Assembly (NCBI GenBank): GCA_030847615.1
Contig: JAUMIR010000001.1
Location: 253,335,187 to 253,399,186, forward strand
Direction of reading: 5' to 3'
Origin: Gambelia wislizenii
Lineage: Eukaryota; Chordata; Lepidosauria; Squamata; Crotaphytidae
Length of the DNA stretch: 64,000 bases
Under the pieces are notes generated by a model. It searched no databases, was not told the origin of the DNA, and saw only the letters and a list, made by a program, of their open reading frames with translations. A program made the translations under genes and the position numbers. Below are positions 34,082 through 45,470 of this stretch, piece after piece; the stretch's first letter is position 1, and each line of letters opens with the position of its first letter.

Positions 34082-34931
34082 TTCAACACCTCCATCCACT
34101 CACCCCCCACACTGCCGCTTAGTGGGTAGGGGAGGACAAGAGAGCCAGGCAGTGTTTGTTACATGCTTGCAGCCAGATTGACCAAAGCGTAAACGTCCTC
34201 CTTAACTAGGAGGACCACCAGGGGCATCCAGAAGGAAGAAGCCATCTTGTACATCCAGGAAGCCAGATGCTTCCTGTCTTGTTCCCCTGGCCACTAAATG
34301 GTCCTAGGAGGTGCTCCAGTGGCAGAATGGTAAGTATATAATGCAATGGGGATGGGAAGAAACAGAGTTACACCTCACAGAGCGTTGTGTTCTGTCAGCA
34401 CGATCTAGGATTTCACCCTCTGTCATTCCACAAGATTTTCATCAATTATATCTTAATGCTATGTTTACATAATGGTGTCAGTGATCCTGATGAACAAAAT
34501 TGCCTCAGTCTCCCCAACCAATAAAATGAAACAGAAGTTGTGAGGCCTGGTAGGGCAAGAAGAGAGATGAAAGTAAATGGCATCAAGCAGCAGCAGCAAA
34601 ATGAACAAAATAGCACTAAATAGCATCAAATCAATGTAAATGTTTGGCAAGGTGCTTTTTTCTGCAATTTCTTTGGCAGCTTTGAATATGCTCCTTTCAA
34701 AGAGAATCTTGGAATTAGAGGGTGCTCTCCACAACTTTTATTTTAGACTGTTTTTTATGTTGCTCAGGCATACTGTAATGAGCTAAGAGTTACACATTTT
34801 TTCTGCAACAGGGATAATTTTTTTAATGTGAACACGCCATAGATAGTCTAGCTTTGATGATTAGCACAGCAGTGGAGAGAAAGTAGCTTGTGTAGCTTCT
34901 CCAAATAAACGTAAGAAATTACAACAACATG
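34082..34931. other. Intergenic sequence, no gene seen
   Basis: No exon or repeat termini recognised. ATG at 34929-34931 is the left target duplication of the following MITE. Confidence 0.5.
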
Positions 34932-35152
34932 GGCTGCCTACACACTGCAGAAATATTCCAGTTTGACGCCGTTATAGCTATCATGGCTCCATCCTATGGA
35001 ATCCTGGGATTTGTCATTTGCTGTGGCACCAGAGCTCTCTGACAGAGAAGGCTAAATCTCTCACATAACTACAAATCCCAGAATCCCATAGCATTGAGTC
35101 ATGGCAGTTAAAGCGGTGTCAAACTGGATTGTTTTGCAGTGCAGATGCAGCC
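34932..35152 (+). mobile_element. Foldback MITE, family T, copy 1
   Basis: Left end GGCTGCCTACACACTGCAG, right end TTGCAGTGCAGATGCAGCC, flanked by ATG at 34929-34931 and 35153-35155. The arms pair through CAGTTTGAC/GTCAAACTG, GGAATCCTGGGATTTG and its complement, and AGAGCTCTCTGACAGAGAAG in the loop. 221 bases. Its central module is shared with family S although the termini differ. Confidence 0.85.
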
Positions 35153-35155
35153 ATG

Positions 35156-36284
35156 AACATTTTAAGGTTTCAGGTTTGGGTTGTGTGTATATTTAAAAAA
35201 AAAACACACACACAGCAAACCAATACATACTATGAGACATTTGTGCATACTTTCAAGAACCACTGTATGGTTTTAATGAAAAGGCCAACAAATCATGCCA
35301 TGTGCTATAGGTATTACCCAGGATTCTCCATAAAAGTGCAGCAAACTGCTAGTTATTGCATTTCCCATTGTGGTATTTTCACTATCAGGCATGAGGAGAG
35401 GTTCTCATGGAATTTACTAACTCATGTGTCAAATTAACATGGCTACCTATGAGTACTTTTAATTTCAACTTGGATGAATAACAGGTAGGCAAACTATCTT
35501 GAGTGGATCAAGGAAGCAGAACTTGACATAACTACTCAATTAACTCATTAAATTATCAACCCACCCATAGTGTTTTGGCTCTACTTCCCAGATTGCTTGA
35601 TCAATGCAGAAATTAATCCCATGCTGTAATTGATATTAGACTATTAAAATTGATTGAGTGGGTGTCTGTTCCTCTGGTAGATTCAGTAAGGCGGAAAGGC
35701 CTGAGGACAAGGAGGATTAGGATTGGAGGAAATACATCACATGGTTCTGTTGCAAGGTAGTCTACTTGGCATGTTGTATCATTGCTATTTTGAATAGTGA
35801 AATAGAGAAAGTTCTGGAAACCCAGCGAAATAATAGCTGGAAAGTCATTGAAGAAGGGAAATGAAGGGAAGAAAAGGGTGCTGGTATGAAATGGAATGGG
35901 GTAAGGGAGTAACTTGTTGGCTTTTCTCTCAAGCACACATCTCCCTTGCAAAATGTCAAGCCTTTTAGGCCTGAATGGCTGGAGTCACATTTACTCTTTC
36001 ATTGTCCTGTCTGTCTTTCTGGGAGTTGAAGGTGCATTGTGACTCTCTTCATTTCTCATCCTCTACTAATTTTATTCTGGTTTCTATTGTATATTATTGC
36101 ATAATATACAAAGCAAAAACTTTTCCTTAATCCCACCTCATTTTATTTTATTCTTTATTTTTTGGAATCCCCCTCCCTTTATTCTGCTTTCCACCCATCC
36201 ACCCCCGATTCATTAGGTGACACATTCTGAAGGGAATGGTAAAGTTGGTGTTGGGATCAAAAGATTCATTTATCTAAACTGATT
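35156..36284. other. Intergenic sequence, no gene seen
   Basis: A small A-run/CA microsatellite lies at 35194-35214. Otherwise no recognisable repeat, exon or RNA gene. Confidence 0.5.
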
Positions 36285-36504
36285 ACAATATCACACGACA
36301 CTGTTATAGTGCTATTATTCTGCTTTAACTGCTCTGGCTGTCTCTTGTGGAATCCTGGGAGTTGCAGTTTAAGGAGGGGCATTGAGAACTCTCAGCCAGA
36401 GGGCTCTTAGGCCTGCCTAAACTACAATCCCCAGAATTCCACAGGAGGCAGCCACAGCAGTGAAAGTGGAATGATGGCGCTATAACAGTGTAGTGTGATA
36501 TTCC
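36285..36504 (+). mobile_element. Foldback MITE, family S, copy 4
   Basis: AATATCACACGACACTGTTA on the left pairs with AACAGTGTAGTGTGATATTCC on the right. Inner arms carry TTTAACTGCTCTGGCTG, TGGAATCCTGGGAGTTG and GGGCTCTTAGGCC. The target duplication is not clear. About 220 bases, as in copy 1. Confidence 0.75.
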
Positions 36505-36619
36505 TTTGTGTTTTCCTTGTGGGGGAAAAAACTCTCATCAAACCCCTTTGTAATCTTTATTGCTCATACAATGCTGGGCACTTGAATGATTAAGTAGCAA
36601 GTTTTTTAAAAATCCTCAC

Positions 36620-36811
36620 AATCAACTCACAATCAACTTTCGTGAGTAGAAAAATGCCAAATATAATGCTGCTGCGTCCCCGCAGTTACGCAACAGTACC
36701 GCAAGAGGGACAGCAGGGCAGAGCGTCATCCGAAAGGGACGCTGTGCAGCGCTGCAGCCTCGCAACAGGGACGAGGCTGCTAGCGTTGTAAACTGTTGTC
36801 CGAAAAAGTCC
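36620..36811 (+). mobile_element. CpG-rich foldback fragment (family N)
   Basis: The right end TTGTCCGAAAAAGTCC (36796-36811) matches the end type at 19124 and 29125 and is followed by TAC. The interior has GTCATCCGAAAGGGACGC and GCAGCCTCGCAAC, related to 37456-37700. The left end was not found; it may start within the TCACAATCAACT direct repeat at about 36614-36640. Confidence 0.5.
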
Positions 36812-37455
36812 TACAACTCCCAGCCACCCTAGCCAATATAGCCAATAGAGAGGAATGCTGGAAATTGCTGCTCAACAACCGGTAGAGGATTGTATTGTTT
36901 CTATCTCTACCTTAACAGCCCTGCTTATTAGCTTTTAATACACTAGTAGTCTTACTGCACTCTGAAGAAAAATGGTAAGGGAGCAGGAACGTTCCATTTC
37001 CCACACTGCCTTACTGCATGATGTTGTCGTCCTTCCAGCATTCTTTCATTCTGGTCCTGTGGGGGTCCAAGGTAAAACCATGTTTTTTGCTAACAGGTTT
37101 TTCTGGTTAGCAAAAAGATGTGGTGTTACCTCAGTCCTCCATGGGACTGGAATGAAAAAATGCTGCCGCCATGTGGTAAGGTAGTGTGGAAGACGGAATG
37201 TTCCTGCTCTCTTGCTGCTATTCTTCAGAGTGCGGGAAGGCTCGAGGTGTTTGAAGAAGTGAACAGTCTACTGTTGGGAGGTCGTTAAAAAAGGAAGAGA
37301 GCGCCAGATCAGTGAGAGAACTAAACTGAACAGGATGTTAGATGGAATCTCATTGCTTAGGGCAGTCTTTCAAAACCTTTCAGTTTTCTGGTATACCTCA
37401 CCATTCCCAGGCAACAATTGTATGATGAGTTTTCTAGTTCATGGGCGGAGAGGAA
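36812..37455. other. Intergenic sequence with local inverted repeat
   Basis: GAACGTTCCATTTCCCACAC (36988) and the returning GTGTGGAAGACGGAATGTTC (37184) bracket an inner pair TTGCTAACAGG/TTAGCAAAAAG, so about 36960-37240 is a foldback, probably another MITE. Its outermost arms are TGCACTCTGAAGAA and TTCTTCAGAGTGCG. No gene. Confidence 0.5.
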
Positions 37456-37700
37456 GGAGATTTTTGGACGCCTCTTTCAGCCTCTTGCCGTGACTCTTGC
37501 GGCTAGCATTGGAGGTGGCTGCACTGTTTTCACTCACGGAAACAGCGCAGCCGCCTCCAATGCTAGCTGCAAGAGTCACAGACGACGTCGAGAGAGAAAC
37601 GTCGTCATCCAAAATGGATCCCTTGCCGCGCAGCAGCCTCGTAACTGCTCCGGAGGCTGCTTGCGCGGCAAGAGGCTGAAAGAGGTGTCCGAAAATCTCC
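37456..37700 (+). mobile_element. CpG-dense palindrome (family K)
   Basis: The left end GGAGATTTTTGGACGCCTCT and right end AGAGGTGTCCGAAAATCTCC pair, and pairing continues through TTTCAGCCTCTTGCCG/CGGCAAGAGGCTGAAA and a second internal hairpin around TCACTCACGGAAAC. Flanks are GAA/AAA. 245 bases with a very high CpG count for the region. Frames on both strands encode mirror-image junk peptides. Confidence 0.8.
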
Positions 37701-37828
37701 AAAGACTCTAGGTTGTCAGAAGACAGCTTTTTAAAGGGAGAAAAGTAGGCACTTTTGAAGATGACAGTAACAAACTGGGCCCCTAGGATCAACAACCTCC
37801 CTGCCTATCTCTGTTAAGGCCCTGTCCT

Positions 37829-38342
37829 GGGGCTTGTCTACACTGGCCAGAATAACCTGCCTTCCAACTGGAGTATTCTTGCCCCAGAGCTGGCCCAGAC
37901 CCCCCCCCCAATTACAAAATGGGCAGAAGTTCACATGTGCATGCCAGCCCGTATCGGTGGGCGCCTCTGATGCTGTTGCAGACCACACTCTCTGAAGCTG
38001 GGAAGGAGGCCCTCAGCATGTGATCAAGGCTGGTCACAATAGGGGACCTTGATTATGTGCTAAGGGTGTCCTTCCTGGCTTCAGACCAGCGGTGGCTGGC
38101 AATACAGCCCAGCATGCACGTATGGATTCCTGCATTTCCCACACCATACCCATCTGGGTTTTCCCACATGACGCAGGTTTTCCTGGGTCATTTTTTTAAA
38201 TGTTTTTAAATGGTTTACCCCAGTTTCACCTTGGTTGTCATCAGGACTGTCCGGAGGTGAATTTGGGCTACAGTCCTGTGTTGTTTGGACTGCAGGGGTC
38301 CAACATGGCGGGAAGCCAGGCTAAATTGCCCATTTAGCCCCC
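37829..38342 (+). mobile_element. Family V DNA transposon, right end damaged
   Basis: Starts GGGGCTTGTCTACACTGGCC after CCT and follows the 855-1361 copy: CCCCAGAGCTGGCCCAG, a TGTTGCAGACCAC block, GCCCTCAGCATGTGATCAAGG, and AAATTGCCCATTTAG near 38330. The last AAGCCC-type bases are altered, so no clear 3-bp duplication is visible. Confidence 0.65.
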
Positions 38343-39339
38343 GGAGACCAACATTTAAATAGCAAGCTAATAATGACTCAAGTAATTAAACTAATTCAGT
38401 CATTAGTGTGGATGGTAATGAATGAATTTCCCTAATGCCAAACATAGCTGAATCAATTTTGAGACCTACCAATCCTAGCTCTGTGACGTTTGTATTCACA
38501 TAAGTCTACTGAAAAGACTTTAAGGCTGAATTCTCCCTGTAGTTCCAATCCTATTCTCACTAGCATGAACTCAATGGGACTTATACCTGAGTGGATACAT
38601 GTAGGTTTGTGCTATGAAGTGGTAAAACTGTGTCTGGGCCATACCATCTGATACAGCAGTGCAGGAGAGCTTCACATGATTGTATGCTCCTCCAGACAAA
38701 ACAAGTCCATGCACATAGTAAATTGCATGAGTGGTGGTGGGGGAGTCTAAACCTGAGTCTTTTCCTTTACCATCTAATTTTCTCTTGCCAAAGAATTTTC
38801 CATGTATAAGAGCAGTCTATTACATAGCAGTCGCCAGCTATGGTTTGACCAATAGGGGACAACACAGAGACACAACTTTCATCACCTCAGTGAATACAAG
38901 GCCAAAGACATCAAGCCTTTGAAAGGATTACTGTGAAACAGAGAAGGATTGGAAAGGAGTGCCAAGAATGCTAAAAGCCCTAAAGCAAATAGCAGAAGAA
39001 AAGCCTTGAGAGGCATTGTGGTCCTGATCCAGTCTGTAGGGTCATGTCCAATATATCCTATGGCTGCCCTGATTTGGCAGGGGCAGTCCTGATTAATCCT
39101 TTGTTGTCTAATTTTTCAGCTGCTGCTAGATGTCCCAGATTCTCTCTCCTACTACTACTTTCCTTCTTTGCACTCTTGCTTTAAGTACTGCAAACTGAGT
39201 TCAAAATGCAAAAGTAGTTTGCATTCAATTAACTCAGAAAGGAGGAGGAGTTTTGCCTTTCCCAGTAGGCTCAGGCAAAAGCTAAGTGCTGCAGTCTCTC
39301 CTAGCTTCTTTGTTCAGACGTAATAACATATGTGATCTT
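38343..39339. other. Intergenic sequence, no gene seen
   Basis: No gene or element ends found. CTT at 39337-39339 is the left target duplication of the next element. Confidence 0.5.
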
Positions 39340-39993
39340 GGACTCATCTATACAAGGCAATAAAACATGGATTGATGTGCACTAATGCCAATTCTCAGCA
39401 GCTTTCATCTGTCTCCACGGGTTGTTGTTTTTTCAAGATTGCAGGCATGTGAAGACATACATGTTTGTTGTTCGAATGGGCATGCCTGCAAATCAAGATG
39501 ATTGGCACAAGTGAATTACTTGCGTTTTATTGTCACTGCTCAACAGTATTTTTTTAAAAAATAAAAGCATATCCAAGGTGCAGAAGTGCAATCTTCTGCT
39601 TAAATAAACAGTGGGGAAAGAGAGAGAGAGGCAGGCTGTTTTGTCACCTCAGCACACAATCGTTATGGTGAAAATCCAACATGGTGGTTCCCGGCACTTG
39701 CCTTGCCAGCAAACTCCACCCCTGCGCACATCTGACCAATCAGATTTCCACTTCTGCTCTTATCGCGAATGCACAGCCAAGTGAATTGGTTGTCCAAACA
39801 AGCATGAATGTGCATTTCCTTCGGAGTTTTTTAAAAAAAATACAGGAAAAGCTGCAAAGGTTTTTCCCATGGAGTATTTGGTGGTTTTGGCCCCCTTCCA
39901 TCTGAATATGATGGATTTATGCAGGATCTCATTTAGACAAAACATATTCTCCTCAAATTCTATGGGAAGTATTTTTGCCATATAGACAAGCCC
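39340..39993 (+). mobile_element. Family U DNA transposon, complete
   Basis: Left end GGACTCATCTATACAAGGC, right end GCCATATAGACAAGCCC, flanked by CTT at 39337-39339 and 39994-39996. 654 bases. Shared with 10521-11119: AATCCAACATGG, CTGACCAATCAGATT, the AGTTTTTTAAAAAAAATAC region and GTTTTTCCCATGG. No transposase frame. Confidence 0.75.
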
Positions 39994-39996
39994 CTT

Positions 39997-41627
39997 GACT
40001 ACATTTTGATGTTGCTCGGCCACATCTGTGAAATGTTGGATGGTGTGTATCCAATTCTACAAGGTCCACATTTTTCTCACTGGTCTTAGTTACATTGTTG
40101 GTTCTGACTGTGGTAGTTCCACTGAAACAATAGTATTTATATAACTGTTGGTTCACTGTTTAGCAACTGGTTCAATGGGTCTACTCTAGCTTGGAGGGAC
40201 CATTGGATTTAGACTTTGGTGTGCAACTTATAGCACCATTTTATGATGTGCATTAGTGCACGTATATTTTTTCTATAGTGTAGAGCTGCGTGTATATTGA
40301 TGGTGCCCCTCTGCATGCCCTTAAAATTCCCCCACAAAATCTACCATTCCTCCAGTATTAAAAACTCACCCTCATCCCCCGCCCAAGGGACAAATACTTA
40401 GATTTGTTTTGAGCTATGATATTTCAAATGTCAAATAAAATGACTGGACAAGGCACATTTGAAGGGGAAATGGCTTACTGTTTAGCATCATTCTTTTTTT
40501 AAAAAAAGGTTGAGGAACACTGTTGGACAGAAAAGTTAAGTATTCTAAATTGTACACATTATGAAAATATTCGTATTTATGCACCTGAAGCAGGTTTGGG
40601 AAATCTGACCTGTTTCTTACCGTTCATGTTATACTTATGCCTACCTCTCACCCACCAGAATGGAAAATATTGTATTATGATGATGATTATATTTCAGGAA
40701 TGGAACAAGAGTGGAAGAAATCAGTCTGTTTAAAGCAAGGTTGCAAGGGTTGAGGGTCATGTTGAGGAATGGCCTGTGTAGAAGAGAATAATGCTTGTAA
40801 ATGTCTGTTGTTATCATCTGAATGTGTGTGCTCTAGAGCAGAGCTATAGAAATAGGCTCTGTGTATCCCTTGGCCAGGAATCACAGCTTGAGAAAACTAC
40901 TTTTTTTGGACTCAAATCCCAGCACCCTCCAGCGAGTGGGGGATTCTGAAGTTGTGATCCAAAAGGTATTTTCGTCCTGTAGTTCTGTTATTACCACTCT
41001 TTTCTTTCCCCATGACCGCCTCCCCACTGCCACTACCTCCAACACAGTTCTGTAGAAGAGGATTGTGGCTTTCAAAAATCCTTGTCTTGATGAGAAGAAC
41101 ATGCTTTGTTCGAGTTGTAAAAATTCAGTACCAGCAGTCATCATCATCAAGATGCTATATTTATAAAAACAAAAGGAGCAGGTGCAGCATCATTTCTTGC
41201 CACACACTTGCTGTGTCTCTTTTTCCTTGAATTGCACAAATTCAGCCTTCCCATGAAAGAGAAACAAAAGCCCACAAAAAGCAGGATGGCTGTACAACAG
41301 CACAATTTTTCCCAGATGTTTAGAAATAATTCAAAGGAGGGTGACCTGGGAGGAAATGAAAGACAAGCATAAGGGAGGACAATCTAGTTACCTCAGAATA
41401 ACTCAGCTATATGCAGATTTTGGTTCTCATTAAGAAACAAGTGACTGAAGTCCTCTTAAGTTAGCTTTGAACCAAATACAGCCGTCTGACACCATGTCAC
41501 ATTGAAGGACGTTTACCACACACTGTCCGTGCAGGTATGCCCCTGTGTGTTATTAAATTCATAGATGGGTTGTAACCAGGCCCATATGTGGGATGTTAAA
41601 ACATCCCCAGAAGATACCATGTGTGTA
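39997..41627. other. Intergenic sequence with hAT-like foldback
   Basis: About 40888-40990 is a small foldback (ACTTTTTTTGGACTCAAATC and GTTGTGATCCAAAAGGT arms) of the hAT-like type seen at 44816. Otherwise no recognisable element or exon. Confidence 0.45.
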
Positions 41628-41692
41628 TTCCTGCATGGCCAGGACTGGTCTGGGTGGCCCTTGTGGTTTCTTCCAACTCTATGATTCTATGT
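41628..41692 (+). mobile_element. CR1 3' tail
   Basis: CTGCATGGCCAGGACTGG, then TGGCCCTTGTGG and TTCCAACTCTATGATTCTAT is the CR1 3' terminus, only about 65 bases. GTGTATTC before it and GTTTATTC after it could be a 7-of-8 target duplication. Confidence 0.8.
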
Positions 41693-41734
41693 TTATTCAA
41701 CACGGTCCTCATATAAACTGTGACAGGAGCCAAA

Positions 41735-41956
41735 GGCTGTATCTGCAGTGCAGAAATAATCCAGTTAGATGCTGCTTTAACTGCCATGTCTCCATGCTAT
41801 GAAATCCTGGGATTTGTAGTTTGTTGTGGCACTAGAGCTCTCAGACAGAGAAGGCTAAATATCTCACAGAACTACAAATCCCAGAATTCCATAGCATTGA
41901 GCCACAGCAGTTAAAGCGGTGTCAAACTGGATTATTTCTGCAGTGCAGGTGCAGCC
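41735..41956 (+). mobile_element. Foldback MITE, family T, copy 2
   Basis: Left end GGCTGTATCTGCAGTGCAG, right end CTGCAGTGCAGGTGCAGCC, flanked by AAA (41732-41734, 41957-41959). The arms pair over most of the 222 bases, including AAATAATCCAGTT and AACTGGATTATTT. The best-preserved family T copy in the window. Confidence 0.88.
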
Positions 41957-41959
41957 AAA

Positions 41960-42468
41960 GTTTGGAGCATGCATCTTTTTGAGAGGGTGCTTCTAGCTGA
42001 GGCTGGCTCAGCCCTTGGTGCATGGCATCTATGGAGAAAGAGTCAGGCAGACTCCAGGTTGGGGTGAGAAACCAGTCACAGGAAGACAAGTGCTGTGTGT
42101 GCTACTTTGATTTTCTTTACATGTCACTGCCAAATACCTTAAGCAGATCAATGCTAGTGCTGAATACAAAAGTCTTGATCAAGGCACAGGAGGAGTTTCA
42201 CATGATAAGCTTGTCATGGACAGAAGACACCACAAGATTTTTCATGTGGCCTCCACACACTGATTAGCCATGACAGCTGTTCCAGAGATACACCAGCTCC
42301 TTTACCTCGCAGAACTTGCCTTATCATGAGTGAGAAGCCAATCCAGCCAGTCTCTTTAGGTGAAATACAGCAAAATGTCCTTGGTCAGCCTAATTAGCTT
42401 ACAAATTAATTTATAGTAATAATTCCCAAGATCCTACTTCACAGAAATAATTATGAACGTGTAACTTG
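41960..42468. other. Intergenic sequence, no gene seen
   Basis: No recognisable repeat or exon. The plus frame at 42022-42267 shows no family features. Confidence 0.5.
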
Positions 42469-43359
42469 GGACTTTATCAGATGTGGCCAAAACCACATGA
42501 TTATGATGTCATGGTAGTGTGAATGGTTCCTGCTATCATACAACATTGTCATGTTCTTGTGATCAGTCTGTGCTCCAGCCGCGAATAGGGTGTTGCTTTT
42601 AATTTACAGAATAAACTGTCAATATGAAGCCAAAGGCTTTCACAGCTGGCATCCATAGATTTTCCTTAGGTTTTTTCTGGGCTCTGAGGCCATGTTCTGG
42701 AGTAGTTTCTTTCTGATGTTTCGCTTGCATCTGTGGCTGGCATCTTAAGTGAAGATTTATCTGAAGATGCCAGCCACAGATGCAGGCGAAACGTCAGAAA
42801 GAAACTACTCCAGAACATGGCCTCACAGCCCAGAAAAAAACCAAGGAAAATCTATAAACTGTCAATAGCTCTCAATATCACTTTTTTCGCTGTATTGAAG
42901 AGCATGCGAAAACACATCCTGCTGTAATCGCCAGATTACAGCATAAATGGGCAGTCCTCTTCCCCCACCCCCATTCCCAGCAAGAAAATGTCTGGGTGAA
43001 AATGTGAAAACTATCCACAGGACTCTCTTTTTATGAACTGTCCTGGTTTGTTTAAGTGTTTTTAGGTCTGTTTAAGTGGTTGTGTGTCCGTTTACTTTGC
43101 AAATTAAGGGTGGTTTTTTGTGTGTGTGTGTTTTAAGTGCAGTCGCATCTTTTTGCAAGAACCACCAAAATCTCACCCATGCTAAATCACAGAAGTAAAG
43201 TCCCATTCTTAAAGTGCTAGTGGTATTGTGCTATCATTCTGTGATGGTTCTTTCATGCGATTACAGCGATGTGCGATAATAAGTGTAATAATACCATTAT
43301 GTTTCTGCTTTCCTCATAGCGGAATTACAGTGTTTTTAGATGTTAGTCTAATAAAGTCC
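42469..43359 (+). mobile_element. Family A DNA transposon carrying a nested insertion
   Basis: Left end GGACTTTATCAGATGTGGCC, right end GTTAGTCTAATAAAGTCC. Interior blocks match 22046-22685 (ATTATGATGTCATGGTAGTG, CAGCAAGAAAATGTC, AGTGTAATAATACCATTATG). A 229-base foldback with a 14-bp duplication sits at 42625-42853; without it and one repeat the element is about 648 bases, close to its relatives. Flanking trinucleotides TTG/TAT do not match. Confidence 0.75.
42625..42853. mobile_element. Penelope-like inverted repeat with 14-bp TSD
   Basis: ATAAACTGTCAATA flanks both sides (42611-42624, 42854-42867), a long retrotransposition-style duplication inside a family A transposon. The two arms are inverted copies: TTCTTTCTGATGTTTCGC...GGCTGGCATCTT on the left, AAGATGCCAGCC...GCGAAACGTCAGAAAG on the right. 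The right arm holds CTGAAGA (42761-42767) and GAAA (42788-42791), spaced like a hammerhead core. Penelope-like origin is inference from this ribozyme-like block and the inverted-arm layout. Confidence 0.6.
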
Positions 43360-43975
43360 TATGTCTTGTCTTCTGACCCAACTCTCCAAACCTATCTTAA
43401 TAGGAAGTAGCCACATCAAGCAATGCAGGTCTGTACAGCTGGCAATTGGGGCACAGTAAAATGTTGTTTCCAACCCCTTCCTGCCGGCGATCTGTGGTGC
43501 AACAATCAGAAGTAGGACCCTTGTTGCAACTCCTCATCACACTGAAGATTGCTGGCAGGAGGGGGTTGGAAATGCTGCACCCCACTCGGCAGCAGAACAG
43601 GCCTCTATCACTTGGTGAGGCTGCTGGCTGTTAAGTAGGGGAAGGGCATTTCCAATCATGGGAATAGTGACACGATCATGAATAAGGAGTATGGCTAAAT
43701 ATGGAACAGTTATGGATCCATTCTAGGTTAAGAATCCATAGTGGCAATGTAGGATGCCCGCCTGTATTTTTTTGAAGCTGCTGAAAATGAATTACAAAAA
43801 AAAAAATATTTTTTTGAAGCTGCTGAAAATGGGATACATGTCAACTGAAATGCGTTGTAGGCAGAACCAGTTCATGTAATTTGATGTGGCCAGGTCTATA
43901 TAACTCACATTCTCAAGTCTTAAGATGGTAAAATGTTTATGTGAGAAACCTACTTCAGATGTTAGAGCTACTAGT
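43360..43975. other. Intergenic sequence with local duplication
   Basis: TTTTTTTGAAGCTGCTGAAAAT occurs twice in tandem (43767-43789 and 43810-43831), separated by an A-rich spacer. A small inverted pair TTGGAAATGCTGCACCCC / GGGGCACAG...CCAACCCCTTCCTGCC lies at 43448-43585. No gene. Confidence 0.45.
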
Positions 43976-44193
43976 CAGGGTATAGTACTGGGGTTTGGTT
44001 CCAGGAGCCCCTGTGGATACCAAAATCTGTGGATGCTCAGGTCCATTATATACATAGTAAAATGGTGTCCGTTATATAAAATGGCAAAATCAAGGTTTGC
44101 TTGTTGGTTTTTTGGGTGGGGGTGGGGAATATTTTCAAGCTGTAGATGGTGGGATCCATGGATGTAGAATCTGTGGATATGGAGGGCCAACTG
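43976..44193 (+). mobile_element. Tigger-like short element
   Basis: After a decayed left end, it reads ACTGGGGTTTGGTTCCAGG, GTGGATACCAAAATCTGTGG and ATGGTGTCCGTTATATAAAA, and ends CTGTGGATATGGAGGGCCAA/CTG with TA following (44194-44195). Inverted relative to 5509-5721 and 57195-57323. Non-autonomous. Confidence 0.75.
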
Positions 44194-44232
44194 TATTCCA
44201 TGAATTCAGCCAATGAAGATGCTTGTTACTAT

Positions 44233-44470
44233 TATAGCACAGAGCCATGGGTATAGCAGTCAAGAGTGTTGGAAATGGAAATTGGGAAAGCCCAATTCAA
44301 GTCCTCATTGACCCATGGAATTCACTGGATGGCCATTGGCCAGTCACCCTAGATCAGGAATCCCTCAGCCTGACCCACTCCACTGGATTGTTATGAGAAC
44401 AGAGTGAGGAGGAAGGCCATGTATGCCATCCCACTGGAGGAAAGGCTGGATAGAAGAGAAACAAATAAAA
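44233..44470 (+). mobile_element. tRNA-derived SINE with L2-like tail
   Basis: ATGGGTATAGCAGTCAAGAG (A-box region), AATTCAAGTCCTC (B box), CCATTGGCCAGTCACC, CTCAGCCTGACCCACTCC, then ATTGTTATGAGAACAGAGTG and GAGGAAAGGCTGGATAGAAG before an A-rich AAATAAAAT tail. This is the plan of the second major squamate tRNA-SINE type, distinct from the Bov-B-tailed Sauria SINE. Confidence 0.75.
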
Positions 44471-45470
44471 TAAAAACTTTTAATGAAAGGAGAACTTGTG
44501 TTTGAACAGCAGCAGGCAAATCCTTGAACATTCAGACTGCAGAAGAATTTTGCCTGAAGTTCACTTGCTAAATTTTGAATACTGCCCAGACCTTACAAAA
44601 GCCGTTCTCTCTTTGACAACCAAGACTTTGATCTAAGTAATACCCATTTCATGTTCACTGCTGTAAAGTGAATACATGTTGCATGTCCGTTCTCTGACCA
44701 GATGAAATATCTTTGTCATGTGAAATCAGAAGTCGCCAGCACCCATCCATTTTACATCTCTCCATCCTGATACCTCTAGGAGGCAAAACACCATGTGGTT
44801 TGCTTTGAGTTTAGAAAAGTTACTGTTTTGGACTGCAGGCCCCAGGATCTCCAGCCAATAAGTCTGTTGACTATTCTGCCTCAGGATATTCTGGGAGTTG
44901 CAGTCCAAAAATTAAATAAATTCTAAGCTCTGGTAGGCACTTCTGTTGGCAACACTAGCAGAATTTAAGTTTCAACTAGGTGTACCTGGCGTAACATACA
45001 CCCAATCACTCTTCTCTTTCTATAATGATCTCTGTTTGTCTTTTTCATCATAATCTTTCATTTCAATGTCTTAGTCTATTTGATCTGCCCTCTAATGTTT
45101 CATTACAATTTCTTCTACAGTTTCTCAGAGTTTTTTCACACAGTTCACCCATTTTTACAATTTTTTAAAAAATCCGTAAATTGTTTTGCATGTTTTTTCT
45201 CAGACTCCTTTCACACGGTTCAACTACATGTTATTATTTTAGGAAAAAATATTGCATTGTTTTACATGTGAGTGGTGAGTGGCTGAGGGAGTGAGAGGAG
45301 GGAGGGTCCCTTGTGAGGCTGGGGGTATATATGCAGATTGAGTGGCAACAGTGGATTGTGAGGTAGAGAGGGAATTTGCATGTGGGTGGTGACTGGCTGA
45401 GGGGGGGGGAGGGAGGGGATTGGTTGGGTATGTTTCCTAAGCAGCCAATCAACACACTGGGATAGAAAAC

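Noticed and set aside
37418..37795. Overlapping frames on both strands with mirrored peptides
   Set aside because: They are a consequence of the CpG-dense palindrome at 37456-37700.
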